Shown here piece after piece: positions 1-7,704 of a stretch of 15,244 nt of DNA (position 1 is its first letter; each line of letters starts with the position of its first letter). Below the pieces are notes generated by a model that was not told where the DNA came from, ran no database searches, and saw only the letters and a program-made list of their open reading frames with translations. The stretch is from Clostridiales bacterium (lineage in GTDB: Bacteria > Bacillota > Clostridia > Lutisporales > Lutisporaceae). The stretch covers positions 1 to 15,244 of the forward strand of contig JAAYKT010000397.1 of NCBI GenBank assembly GCA_012522255.1. Reading direction: 5' to 3'. The translations under genes were made by a program, and so were the position numbers.

Positions 1-1217
1 GAATATAGAATATATGCTACTGCAGTACCATAAGCAACACTACTTATATCTTTAGATATGAATAATATAAATAAAATAGAAAACAAGATATTAAATATGC
101 AAAGGTACACAGATAACCTAAGAATGACCGCATTTTTCTTTAATATCGTTAGAATATTACCATTAATAAGTGTTGGTGCATATATTGCCAGGGCAACCAC
201 AAGTATTTGCGCAGAAGCTATTCCATCAACATATTTGGGTACTACAAGTCTGACAAATGGTGGTATTAAAAAAAATGCACCAATAGCAATGAAACTAGTA
301 AAAACAGCAAGAATCGATGTAAAATTATTAGCTACTTTGTTTAGTTGCTGCACTTCACCAGTAGCCCCATATTCTCTCCCCATTCGCACATAAAAAATAT
401 TCGATAAAGCATTTGGGATTAATACAATAAAGGAGAATGCATTCTGTGCTATACCATACACGCCTAATGCTTCCGTTTCAAGAAATCCAAGGATAACAAA
501 CTTGTCAATTGTATTAACGACCGTCCATACAAGACCATTGATTAGTAGCGGCATTCCGGTTAGAATCAACTCTTTTAGCAGTTTCCGGTCAATCTGGAGT
601 TTTACATCAGAATATCCTCTTTTATAGAACATTGCAATACCAATTAGCAATGAGATAATCGTTGTAAAGTAAAGTGCATAGTAACCGAAATACTGAATCA
701 GTAAAATACCTATTGGCACAGAAAACAACTGGACTATAAGCACTATAGCGTTATAAATAAAATTACCATCAATTCTTGTTCTACTATTTCCAAAGCTTTC
801 AATTACGGAAAGAGCTGCAATGATCGCACACAAGAAATATCCTAATGAATATCGAATATCAACATCTGGGGTTGTTAACTTCCAAACGAATGTAATAAAG
901 AAAGTAATTATAACTGCTAAGCCAAACATGATAAGTAATAAAGTAAGTGTTGTTTCTCGATATGCCTTTGCTTTATTATAATCCTTTGCACCTATAAGTT
1001 GCGGATAATCCCGATTAAAAGCATTCATCGAGCCTAACTGAAAATACGTCATGTATGTCTGCAATATTACGCAGGTCGAGTAGATACCATATTCTAGAGG
1101 CTCGATGCTCCTCTTAGCATATATTGAGAAGATAAAATGTACCCCTGCTGACAACATAGTTGCCACTGTAAAAAACGTATATTCTCTACTTTTATTTAGT
1201 AAATTTCGGATTTTCAT
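1..1217 (-). CDS. wzx: Wzx-type oligosaccharide flippase, truncated by window edge
   Basis: Reading the minus strand from the ATG at 1217 gives about 405 codons with no stop before the window edge, so the C-terminus is missing. The protein begins MKIRNLLNKSREYTFFTVAT and is a chain of hydrophobic segments separated by short basic loops, the layout of the MATE-like polysaccharide transporter family (Wzx/RfbX). Family members have 12-14 membrane helices and flip undecaprenyl-linked repeat units across the cytoplasmic membrane. A motif of family type, LLINGLVWTVVNTIDKFVIL, lies near residues 220-240. It starts 40 bp after the rmlB-like gene, so it is probably the distal gene of the same operon. 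The start has only a weakly placed GAGG upstream; no better in-frame start is visible. Family assignment is strong, the sugar specificity unknown. Confidence 0.9.
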   Translation of the reverse strand, partial: MKIRNLLNKSREYTFFTVATMLSAGVHFIFSIYAKRSIEPLEYGIYSTCVILQTYMTYFQLGSMNAFNRDYPQLIGAKDYNKAKAYRETTLTLLLIMFGLAVIITFFITFVWKLTTPDVDIRYSLGYFLCAIIAALSVIESFGNSRTRIDGNFIYNAIVLIVQLFSVPIGILLIQYFGYYALYFTTIISLLIGIAMFYKRGYSDVKLQIDRKLLKELILTGMPLLINGLVWTVVNTIDKFVILGFLETEALGVYGIAQNAFSFIVLIPNALSNIFYVRMGREYGATGEVQQLNKVANNFTSILAVFTSFIAIGAFFLIPPFVRLVVPKYVDGIASAQILVVALAIYAPTLINGNILTILKKNAVILRLSVYLCIFNILFSILFILFISKDISSVAYGTAVAYILY

Positions 1218-1257
1218 CCTCGCCGCATAACACCTCAAGTAAATATTCTATACTACT

Positions 1258-2277
1258 TTATCTGTTACCGTACATATTCTCATAGTAATGTTGATATTCA
1301 CCACTAATGATGGTTTCCCACCATTCACGATTATCAAGATACCACTGGATAGTTTTCTTAATGCCATCAGCGAACTTTGTCTCCGGAAACCATCCCAATT
1401 CATTATGAATCTTAGTCGGGTCTATTGCATAACGCATATCGTGGCCTTTGCGGTCAGTAACATAAGTAATAAGTGAGTACGGTTTGCCCAATATATCACA
1501 TATTAACTTAACGATATCGATATTCCGCATTTCATTGTGACCGCCAATATTGTAAACTTCGCCAACCCTTCCTTTATGGATAACAAGGTTAATTGCTTTA
1601 CAGTGATCTTCAACATAGAGCCAATCACGCACATTAATACCCTCGCCGTATACAGGAAGCGGCTTGTCATTCAAAGCATTTGCAATCATTAGCGGAATAA
1701 GTTTTTCTGGGAAGTGATATGGTCCATAGTTGTTGCTGCATCTGCTGATAGACACAGGCAAACCATAAGTTCTGTGATAAGCAAGAACCAAGAGATCTGC
1801 TGCTGCCTTGGATGATGAGTAAGGGCTTGATGTGTGAATCGGGGTTTCTTCCGTAAATAGCAGATCTGGTCTGTCAAGCGGAAGGTCTCCATAGACCTCA
1901 TCTGTGCTTACTTGATGGTAACGCTTAATCCCGTAATTCCGGCAAGCATCCATCATTGTAGCAGTTCCTAAGATGTTCGTCTCCAAGAATACGCCAGGAT
2001 TCTCAATGCTTCTGTCAACATGACTTTCTGCAGCATAATTAACTACGATATCTGGTTGCTCCTCTTCAAAAATCTTGTACACACACTTGCGGTCACAGAT
2101 GTCAACTTTGACAAATCTGAATTGTGGATTGTCCATTACGGGAGCAAGCGTGGACAGATTTCCTGCATAGGTCAATTTATCTAAACATACAATCCTATAA
2201 TCTGGATACTTCTTCAACATATAGAAGATGAAGTTTGCGCCGATGAATCCAGCTCCGCCAGTTACAATAATAGTCAT
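1258..2277 (-). CDS. rfbB: dTDP-glucose 4,6-dehydratase
   Basis: This cytoplasmic extended short-chain dehydrogenase converts dTDP-D-glucose to dTDP-4-keto-6-deoxy-D-glucose. The 339 residues match the usual family length. Visible motifs are the NAD-binding TGGAGFIG at residues 6-13, the TDE catalytic triplet at 125-127 (STDEVYGDL) and the YSSSK active-site motif (Tyr153, Lys157). SRCSNNYGPYHFPEKLIPL at about 178-196 is also typical of RmlB. An AAGGAGA ribosome binding site lies just ahead of the ATG. It sits 11 bp downstream of the short-chain reductase gene, which follows rmlA, so the three form a dTDP-sugar unit. These genes look richer in GC than the polymerase and glycosyltransferase genes beside them, as is common for housekeeping-like sugar nucleotide genes in capsule loci. 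Confidence 0.96.
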   Translation of the reverse strand: MTIIVTGGAGFIGANFIFYMLKKYPDYRIVCLDKLTYAGNLSTLAPVMDNPQFRFVKVDICDRKCVYKIFEEEQPDIVVNYAAESHVDRSIENPGVFLETNILGTATMMDACRNYGIKRYHQVSTDEVYGDLPLDRPDLLFTEETPIHTSSPYSSSKAAADLLVLAYHRTYGLPVSISRCSNNYGPYHFPEKLIPLMIANALNDKPLPVYGEGINVRDWLYVEDHCKAINLVIHKGRVGEVYNIGGHNEMRNIDIVKLICDILGKPYSLITYVTDRKGHDMRYAIDPTKIHNELGWFPETKFADGIKKTIQWYLDNREWWETIISGEYQHYYENMYGNR

Positions 2278-2288
2278 CGTTGTTCTCC

Positions 2289-3140
2289 TTACTCTAATTT
2301 AACTTTTTTAAATTCCGAGGTTGATAGTATTTCAGTAATCTTTGAGTTATTTCCCCACACGGCTTTTGAGTCGTAAGGGCGATCAGGGAAAGCACCGTAT
2401 TGAAGTTTTATATTATAGCCATTTTCCTTAATAAATCTTTCAACACGGTCGCTTAATTTTTCCGGTCTTCCAGTGCATATATTGATTATTCCGTTCACTT
2501 CTTCTTGACCCACTGTCGCTGCCACTTGGAAACAGAAATCATCGTAGTCAATGAAGTCAAATTGATTCAATCCCATTGTGAACGGAAACTCTTTTTCCCC
2601 AGCTTTAGCTGATGTAGTAATCTTAGAGAATATGGAGTTTCCATGTTCAGAATTTCCTACAATATAGTAACCACGAAGCCACTGATATATGAACCGATTA
2701 CTGGACGCAAGTATTTCAACATACCGGCGAAGAGCATTTTTTGCAATGCCATAATAACTCATCGGCGAGCAGGCAGTTTTTTCATCAATACTTCCTTCGA
2801 AGAAACCCACCTCATGCATGGAACCCATCACTGCTATGTGTTTGGCTCCGCTCACAACAAGCTTCTGAATAAAATCACAGTGAGCAGATAGATTAGTTAT
2901 ATGTGAAGGGCTATTATGAGCGAAGCCATCTTTCCATGCCAAATGTAATACCACATCAGGACAACCAAAAAAAACAAATGGGTTATCTATAGCAAACAAA
3001 TCAGTTGCGAGTATTTCTGCGCGTTTATCAATCCACTGTGTTGTAAAGTCAGTTGCAACAACCTGCTGACCGTTTTCAATTAATGTCTTAACAATACCTT
3101 GTCCGAGGTATCCGCTTGCGCCTGTTACAAGAATTTTCAT
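2289..3140 (-). CDS. NAD(P)-dependent SDR, likely dTDP-4-keto-6-deoxyhexose reductase
   Basis: A 283-residue extended short-chain dehydrogenase/reductase. The nucleotide-binding motif GASGYLG is at residues 7-13 and the catalytic YxxxK is YGIAK at 130-134, preceded by a serine-bearing strand (MGSMHEVG). The N-terminal half is Rossmann-like; the C-terminal part (from about 160) would bind the sugar nucleotide. It lies between rmlA and rmlB with 11 bp gaps on both sides and has its own AAGGAG site. The expected role is reduction of the 4-keto group of the RmlB product. The sequence does not look like RmlD, and no rmlC is seen, so a D-configured product such as dTDP-D-fucose (Fcf1-like) fits best. 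A Tll-like 6-deoxy-L-talose enzyme would need an epimerase. SDR membership is certain; the substrate is inferred from context. Confidence 0.8.
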   Translation of the reverse strand: MKILVTGASGYLGQGIVKTLIENGQQVVATDFTTQWIDKRAEILATDLFAIDNPFVFFGCPDVVLHLAWKDGFAHNSPSHITNLSAHCDFIQKLVVSGAKHIAVMGSMHEVGFFEGSIDEKTACSPMSYYGIAKNALRRYVEILASSNRFIYQWLRGYYIVGNSEHGNSIFSKITTSAKAGEKEFPFTMGLNQFDFIDYDDFCFQVAATVGQEEVNGIINICTGRPEKLSDRVERFIKENGYNIKLQYGAFPDRPYDSKAVWGNNSKITEILSTSEFKKVKLE

Positions 3141-3151
3141 CGATCTGCTCC

Positions 3152-4036
3152 TTAATAAATAATTGTACCATCAGCGACTTTCCTTAAATGTTCGCCATAC
3201 GGGGATTTTCCATATCTTTCCGCCGCATTAAGCAATTCTTTCATATTAATCCACCCATTACGATAGGCAATTTCTTCAGGAGCCGAAATCTTAACTCCCT
3301 GGCGTTTCTCAAGCATTTGAACAAATTCTGATGCCTCAATAAGGCTGTCCATTGTACCAGCATCAAGCCATGCAAATCCACGCCCGAGTATTTCAGCCTT
3401 TAAGCTGCTATTCTGAAGATATATATCATTCAATGTGGTAATTTCAAGTTCGCCGCGAGCAGAGGGTTTTACTTCCTTGGCTCTTGCACTGACACCCCTC
3501 GGGTAAAAATACAGACCAGTGATGCAATAGTTTGACTTCGGTTTCTGGGGTTTTTCCTCCACAGAAAGAACATTCCAAGCCTCATCAAATTCCATTATGC
3601 CGAAGTGTTGTGGATCACTGACATAATAACCATAAATAGTAGCGTATCCATTCTTAGCATTTTCCACTGCCTTTTCGAGTCTCTTTACAAGACCACCACC
3701 GTAGAAAATATTATCGCCAAGGATCATAGCACACTGATCATCTCCAATGAACTCTTCACCGAGCAAAAATGCCTGGGCTAAACCGTCCGGGCTAGGCTGA
3801 GCTTTATAAGAAATGTTTATGCCAAATTGATTTCCGTCACCAAGAAGACGCTTAAAATTGGGTAAATCAGCTGGCGTAGATATTAGAAGAATATCTATTA
3901 TCCCTGCCAACATAAGTGTAGATAATGGGTAATACACCATTGGCTTATCATATACTGGTAGTAGCTGTTTACTTGTTACCATTGTTAATGGATAGAGCCG
4001 AGTCCCAGCTCCCCCAGCTAAAATAATACCCTTCAT
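3152..4036 (-). CDS. rfbA: Glucose-1-phosphate thymidylyltransferase
   Basis: RmlA condenses glucose-1-phosphate with dTTP to dTDP-glucose, the first step of all dTDP-deoxyhexose pathways. The protein has 294 residues, the normal family length. It starts with the nucleotidyltransferase signature GGAGTRLYPLT (residues 8-18), followed by SKQLLPVYDKPMVYYPLSTL with the conserved lysine. Further RmlA features are ILGDNIFYG near 105-113, VEEKPQKPKS near 159-168 and TGLYFYP near 173-179. A GGGAGG ribosome binding site lies 6 bases before the ATG. It is 40 bp downstream of the polymerase gene and directly upstream of the reductase and rmlB genes, so it is transcribed with them. Confidence 0.97.
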   Translation of the reverse strand: MKGIILAGGAGTRLYPLTMVTSKQLLPVYDKPMVYYPLSTLMLAGIIDILLISTPADLPNFKRLLGDGNQFGINISYKAQPSPDGLAQAFLLGEEFIGDDQCAMILGDNIFYGGGLVKRLEKAVENAKNGYATIYGYYVSDPQHFGIMEFDEAWNVLSVEEKPQKPKSNYCITGLYFYPRGVSARAKEVKPSARGELEITTLNDIYLQNSSLKAEILGRGFAWLDAGTMDSLIEASEFVQMLEKRQGVKISAPEEIAYRNGWINMKELLNAAERYGKSPYGEHLRKVADGTIIY

Positions 4037-4076
4037 TACATACCTCCCTCTATATGCAGGTTTTGTTCCAATTATG

Positions 4077-5312
4077 CTATTTCTGTTTACTTATTTGTTG
4101 ACAAACGGCTTTTCTGTTTTTTACCTCTTTTAATTTTATCCATCCGAGAGCCATAAAGGCATATAATAAACATGAATTTTGAATTGGTTCGTTTATTAGC
4201 GAAGCAATAAGCCAACCTAACATCGCTATTGCAGCAACTACCCCATATATAGCTTTTATTTCCTTAAGAAACTTTTTTATCCCAACGTAATAGAATATTA
4301 TTCCAAATACCCCATATATGATGCCAATAGAAAGTAGCCCATTTGTATTTCCTCGAAACCTCTGATAAACATCTTCATAAGCTTTTCGGTAAGCAATCTG
4401 ATCAAGACCGGTTCCGAACCAAAAATTATCAAATAGAACATCTAACCCCAATGTAATATCTGCGGTTCTTGTTTCAAAAGATCCCGTTGTCATTTTAAAT
4501 CGAAGGAAGTCACTTATTATTGGAAAAACAAATGCGATAACTATAATATATAACATAATAAGCAGTATTTTACTCATAAGCTTGTTTTGTCTAAGGAAAA
4601 TAAATAGAAATATCAAACAAACTGCAACAACATACCCTATTATTGAAAATGTTAGAACAATATTAATGACAATAAATATGAGTTGTAATAAATCCTTTTT
4701 ACTCCGCTTTTTTTTAATAAAAAGAATAAAAATTATAAGATAATTTAAGAATATCTGATATAGTCCCGGTTCACAAAATATACCGAACGATCTTGGAAGA
4801 GTTATTCCCGACCCAGCGAGTCCATCCGCAATATTCTCTACTCCTAAATATAATGTTGAGTAGTAATCTAATTCAGATATATACACCTGAGGGAGATTAA
4901 CACCTAAAAGGATTAATACATACACAACGAAAGAAAGGTACATAAAAAATTTAATTATGTTAGCTAGTACAGATAAATAATCTATCGCACTACTTTTTAT
5001 CACATTTATACCAATGAATACACAAAGCATTAATACAGTCAATTTGATAGCAACGTCAAAATTTGTGCCCTCGACGAAACGTGACTGCACCATTAGGAAT
5101 GAAAAAAATATTCCGGGTACAAGGATTGTATAAATCGACAATGTCGTTTTTCCACTCATTATAAAAATAATTCCGGATGAGGCTACTAATAAAGCCGAAA
5201 TAAGCAGGGACCTATCAGTTGATAATTGAGAACCACTTGCTAGTACCACTAAGGTGAGAAACAAATAGAGGAACATTTTATTCTTAACACAATTTTCAGG
5301 TTCCAGTTGCAT
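4077..5312 (-). CDS. wzy: Wzy-type O-antigen/capsule repeat-unit polymerase
   Basis: A 411-residue, strongly hydrophobic protein with roughly eleven predicted membrane segments separated by short loops. A larger central hydrophilic stretch (about residues 145-175, containing ENIADGLAGSGITLPRSFG) is followed by FGIFCEPGLYQ. This is the layout of Wzy/EpsG-like polymerases, which join undecaprenyl-linked repeat units outside the membrane. The sequence is poorly conserved in the family, so the call rests on topology, the FxEPG-type loop, a FGTGLDQIAYRKAYEDVY segment typical of the O-antigen ligase/polymerase superfamily, and its place beside wzx. The start at 5312 overlaps the upstream glycosyltransferase by 17 bp and has an AGGAG site about 9 bases upstream; the next Met (5276) has none. 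The gene stops at TAG, which matters for the amber codon seen in the dehydrogenase. Confidence 0.83.
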   Translation of the reverse strand: MQLEPENCVKNKMFLYLFLTLVVLASGSQLSTDRSLLISALLVASSGIIFIMSGKTTLSIYTILVPGIFFSFLMVQSRFVEGTNFDVAIKLTVLMLCVFIGINVIKSSAIDYLSVLANIIKFFMYLSFVVYVLILLGVNLPQVYISELDYYSTLYLGVENIADGLAGSGITLPRSFGIFCEPGLYQIFLNYLIIFILFIKKKRSKKDLLQLIFIVINIVLTFSIIGYVVAVCLIFLFIFLRQNKLMSKILLIMLYIIVIAFVFPIISDFLRFKMTTGSFETRTADITLGLDVLFDNFWFGTGLDQIAYRKAYEDVYQRFRGNTNGLLSIGIIYGVFGIIFYYVGIKKFLKEIKAIYGVVAAIAMLGWLIASLINEPIQNSCLLYAFMALGWIKLKEVKNRKAVCQQISKQK

Positions 5313-6306
5313 CTGTATTTTCTCCTATTAATGTACCTATCCAGCTTGATATGCTGTATTTTGTCAATATATTACATCCCAGGTTTTTATAATCACCTTG
5401 TAACCATGTTTTGTCAGGTGGAACAAAGCATCCCTTTTTATCATCGAGTGAAAGAACCCATATGTTGTCATCCACATAAAAGTCATATTCTTTAATATTT
5501 ATATTTGTTGTTACTAGTTTGATGCCAAATCCCAAACACTCAATAGAGCGCATTGTTATACCTGTCTGCGTCTCACTCGGAATATCAAGAACAGCAAATG
5601 CATTATTGTAGATTGAAATGATATCTTGTGAGCTAATCTTTTTAAACGATAAATACTTGCCATCTATATGTCTATATTTTTTGTTGAATAATTTGTTCTT
5701 CAGAAAAAGCAAACGCGGCACATATAGTAAGTGATATACATTGTAACCTGAACTTATTAATTTTTTTACAGCCCAGTATCTTTTTTCAGAAAAAGATGCT
5801 ATGATTGCCAAATCATATTTACAATTATTTGCTTCTTTATGAACATTTTTCGAGTATTCTTCCTGATAAAATAACGGTAAAAACGACATTTCACTGTAAT
5901 TCTTGGCATCTGACGCATCAAATGTATATGAACGATCAAAATATTTAACAAGATTTTTTGCATTGGGAAGATTTACCACCGAATCCCAAGAATAATAAAC
6001 CTTTGTTGCTTGTGGATTTAAATTATTTTGAATTATTGCTTGAATAAAATCTTCGCTTAACACCTCACCACGAATTAATAAAAACAAATCATATTTCTTA
6101 ACATGAATTGCATTTAAAATACTATTTTCATATAATTTATAGAGTGCATCAAAACGAGGGTGTACCTTAGTTAAAAAGTGCGATATGGAAAACCATTTCG
6201 TACTTCTTTCAGTAAAAAAGTCAACATCATAACCCCGTCGTTTTAACTCATTTTGTATGGCTATATCATAATTATAAAACTTTGGACCAATAAATAAGGC
6301 CTTCAT
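5296..6306 (-). CDS. Capsule-locus glycosyltransferase family protein (GT-B-like)
   Basis: A 336-residue protein beginning MKALFIGPKFYNYDIAIQNE. The frame is open up to 6396, but the start at 6306 is preferred. A GGGGGA site lies about 10 bases upstream, the protein then begins with a normal first beta strand, and the longer version would overlap the acetyltransferase gene by 50 bp. Near the C-terminus (residues 247-268) is QTGITMRSIECLGFGIKLVT, a signature I recognise from capsule-locus proteins annotated variously as lipopolysaccharide biosynthesis protein, Eps11J-like or CgeB-like glycosyltransferase. It resembles the nucleotide-sugar-binding end of GT-B enzymes. No transmembrane segment is evident. 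It probably adds one sugar to the lipid-linked repeat unit on the cytoplasmic face; donor and acceptor cannot be read from the sequence. Confidence 0.72.
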   Translation of the reverse strand: MKALFIGPKFYNYDIAIQNELKRRGYDVDFFTERSTKWFSISHFLTKVHPRFDALYKLYENSILNAIHVKKYDLFLLIRGEVLSEDFIQAIIQNNLNPQATKVYYSWDSVVNLPNAKNLVKYFDRSYTFDASDAKNYSEMSFLPLFYQEEYSKNVHKEANNCKYDLAIIASFSEKRYWAVKKLISSGYNVYHLLYVPRLLFLKNKLFNKKYRHIDGKYLSFKKISSQDIISIYNNAFAVLDIPSETQTGITMRSIECLGFGIKLVTTNINIKEYDFYVDDNIWVLSLDDKKGCFVPPDKTWLQGDYKNLGCNILTKYSISSWIGTLIGENTDATGT

Positions 6307-6346
6307 GATTATATAATCCCCCAAGTAAATAGAAACAGAAGTACTT

Positions 6347-6940
6347 TTATTTAACTTTTTCCCACATCTTAGTAGAATGGTTGTATTTTTTAACAACCTT
6401 AGCTGGAGAGCCTACAGCAATGCAAAAATCATCAATATCATGTAATACCACACTATTCGCACCGATAATACAATTTCTACCAATACTACAGCTAATAACT
6501 GAAACTTTATCACCGAGCCATGAGTTATCACCAATTGATGTTTTTCCTTTTGAGGCGACACCTTGGTTTTTTATTGGTATTTCTATATCATTGTAAGCAT
6601 GATAGTTATCGGAGATGTATACCCAATCTGCTGTTAAAACATTTTTCCCGATAATTACTTCATTTACGCATGCTATATGGTTATAGTTCCCAATTTTTGT
6701 TCCATCACCAATAACCAAATTTGCAGTGTAACACGGGGTTGAATCCGTTACCATATACACATACTTGTCTATATATACATTATTTCCTAGTGTTATATAT
6801 CTAGTGTTCACCAACCTAAGCGGTTTTAGAATTCTACTGTGTTTTCCGATTGATTTAAAAAAATGTTTATACCAAATTTGGGTTAATATCAGTCTATACT
6901 TCGCTGAAATTATGTAAGGCAGGTTAAGTATATCCTTCAT
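6347..6940 (-). CDS. Left-handed beta-helix acetyltransferase (WcaF/Maa-like)
   Basis: A 197-residue member of the hexapeptide-repeat acyltransferases, which use acetyl-CoA to O-acetylate sugars. Imperfect [LIV]GxxxxI repeats run from about residue 50 to 180. The characteristic loop DNYHAYNDIEIP (from residue 111) carries the likely catalytic His114. The C-terminal pattern IGDNSWLGDKVSV, IIGANSVVLHDI, VGSPAKVVKKYN is diagnostic of the WcaF/Maa/CysE-like group. A strong GGAGG site precedes the ATG. This is the first gene of the left module; upstream of it lies the 764-bp gene-free junction, so it either starts a transcript from an unrecognised promoter there or depends on read-through from the right module. 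It probably decorates the repeat unit before export. The acceptor sugar is unknown. Confidence 0.9.
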   Translation of the reverse strand: MKDILNLPYIISAKYRLILTQIWYKHFFKSIGKHSRILKPLRLVNTRYITLGNNVYIDKYVYMVTDSTPCYTANLVIGDGTKIGNYNHIACVNEVIIGKNVLTADWVYISDNYHAYNDIEIPIKNQGVASKGKTSIGDNSWLGDKVSVISCSIGRNCIIGANSVVLHDIDDFCIAVGSPAKVVKKYNHSTKMWEKVK

Positions 6941-6987
6941 TTAGTGAACCCTCCAAATTGGAATATTTTAGTATATAACATTGTTTT

Positions 6988-7236
6988 ATATAGCATGGCA
7001 GCAGGTTATTACAGTGCTATATTAATAGAAGGAAATTCAATGAGCGCTTGTACGAATTTTGCGCCAAAACGCGGGTGCTGAAGCGTATTCATTACGAGTT
7101 TTGTGTGAAACGCGCCACGAGCATTTTATCAAATACCCTTCAGCGGGAGATTCAACCCACCATTGAAACGGAAATCGGTTTATCCCCCGGCTATAGAGGC
7201 AGTAGGCTTAGGGCATTTGATAAAAAACTGATTTAG
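6988..7236. repeat. Palindrome-rich repeat block with imperfect tandem repeat
   Basis: No credible gene is present here. The block starts with an 8-bp inverted repeat (ATATAGCA at 6988-6995, TGCTATAT at 7015-7022). Two imperfect tandem copies of a unit of about 35 bp follow (7041-7072 and 7079-7113); both read TGA-GCG...TACGA-TTTTG...AAACGC. Next comes a long hairpin whose arms are 7124-7139 and 7210-7225 (15 of 16 bases pair, including TTTATCAAAT). The stretch looks richer in GC than the flanking genes. A short frame runs through it (open from 6994, TTG possible at 7048, stop at 7234-7236) and shows the duplicated peptide LYEFCAKTR / HYEFCVKRA, which merely reflects the tandem repeat. I read it as an intergenic repeat element or relic rather than a gene; its function is unknown. 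Confidence 0.55.
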
Positions 7237-7242
7237 GTTTTC

Positions 7243-7265
7243 AGTAGTAAAACAACGGTACTACT
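7243..7265. repeat. Short perfect inverted repeat
   Basis: AGTAGTA (7243-7249) and TACTACT (7259-7265) form a perfect 7-bp stem with a 9-base loop. An alternative longer pairing is CAGTAG (7242-7247) with CTACTG (7276-7281). There is no T-run after it on either strand, so it is not a convincing terminator. It lies between the tandem-repeat block and the multi-helix element. From here to about 7400 I see only one further small dyad, CAGGGAAC near 7354 with GTTCCTG near 7373, and no gene. Confidence 0.4.
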
Positions 7266-7413
7266 TACTTCATGTCTACTGTAATCTCATACAAGACGAC
7301 AGATATCAGTAATCACTAAATCACAAACTTATGCTTTAGCAGCAGGTTTATGGGACAGGGAACGACAATACAGTTCCTGGTATGATATCTAACGGTTCTT
7401 AGGAGCAATAATG

Positions 7414-7702
7414 TTTATTTGGATTCACTATGCCGAAAAAAATATCACCGTAGCAGTCATAGTGTGATGGGTGTGAATCCTTGAAGTCTTTGTGACTTAT
7501 TCCATCACATAGATTTTCCAAATAAAAACCAATTATAACAACGGAAGCGATTGCTTGCAATCGCAACACACCGTTATATCGAGGCGGGAGATATGCTCGC
7601 CGCCTGATTAAGGTAATCGGTACCCGCCACCACACGTTTTTCAGCCCTTGGCTGAAAATACGTTAAGAGGTGGGACGGGGGCCCATCTAGGCCTCGTTAT
7701 AT
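7414..7702. ncRNA. Candidate structured RNA or mobile-element end (multi-helix)
   Basis: About 290 bp in which consecutive stretches pair almost end to end. Outer stem: TTTATTTGGA (7414-7423) with TCCAAATAAA (7517-7526), 10 of 10. Inside it: CACTATG (7426-7432) with CATAGTG (7458-7464); TGTGATGG (7463-7470) with CCATCACA (7502-7509), enclosing AAGTC/GACTT (7484-7488, 7494-7498). GGATTCAC (7421-7428) can instead pair with GTGAATCC (7473-7480), a possible alternative fold. Then AACGG/CCGTT (7540-7544, 7571-7575) around a perfect 8-bp palindrome arm (7547-7554, 7557-7564); GGCGGGAG/CTCGCCGCC (7583-7590, 7596-7604); and CCCGCCACC/GGTGGGACGGG (7623-7631, 7669-7679) capped by a CAGCC/GGCTG hairpin. 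Transcription direction is unknown; reading on the minus strand would follow the operon. It could be a structured RNA, a transposon-associated RNA or a recombination element. I do not recognise the family. Confidence 0.45.
7608..7702 (-). repeat. Inverted repeat, copy 1 (long form)
   Basis: This segment recurs in opposite orientation at 15187-15244. Two blocks are identical between the copies: 24 bases at 7608-7631 (matching 15221-15244) and 19 bases at 7684-7702 (matching 15187-15205). Between them this copy carries a long hairpin: an outer CCCGCCACC/GGTGGGACGGG stem and an inner CAGCC-CTT-GGCTG stem extended by A/T pairs. The repeat begins 2 bp beyond the TAG stop of the GT2 gene (7705-7707), so it abuts the coding region directly. 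The segment is the right-hand end of the multi-helix element. Confidence 0.85.
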
Positions 7703-7704
7703 TT

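Noticed and set aside
58..393. Plus-strand frame of 111 codons
   Set aside because: It lies opposite the flippase gene, whose minus-strand frame is open and clearly a membrane transporter; the plus-strand frame is a shadow.
6307..6396. Longer N-terminus for the glycosyltransferase that ends at 5296
   Set aside because: It would overlap the acetyltransferase gene and add residues without family character; the start at 6306 has a ribosome site and gives a normal first beta strand.
7048..7236. Plus-strand frame of 62 codons starting with TTG
   Set aside because: Opposite strand to all other genes, no Shine-Dalgarno at a sensible distance, and its internal peptide repeat is the product of a DNA tandem repeat. 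Kept only as a possible relic.
7399..7635. Minus-strand frame of 78 codons in the junction
   Set aside because: It runs straight through the perfect stems of the multi-helix element and part of the repeat; no ribosome site or protein-family motif is seen, and the stem pairing explains the sequence better than coding does.
7637..7661. Simple rho-independent terminator after the GT2 gene
   Set aside because: The hairpin is strong, but no run of T follows it on the minus strand, and the same base stem recurs in copy 2 upstream of an operon, where a terminator role is not evident.
7414..7702. CRISPR array or tRNA cluster as an explanation of the repeated stems
   Set aside because: There are no regularly spaced direct repeats with unique spacers, and no cloverleaf with a T-loop motif; the stems differ in sequence from one another.
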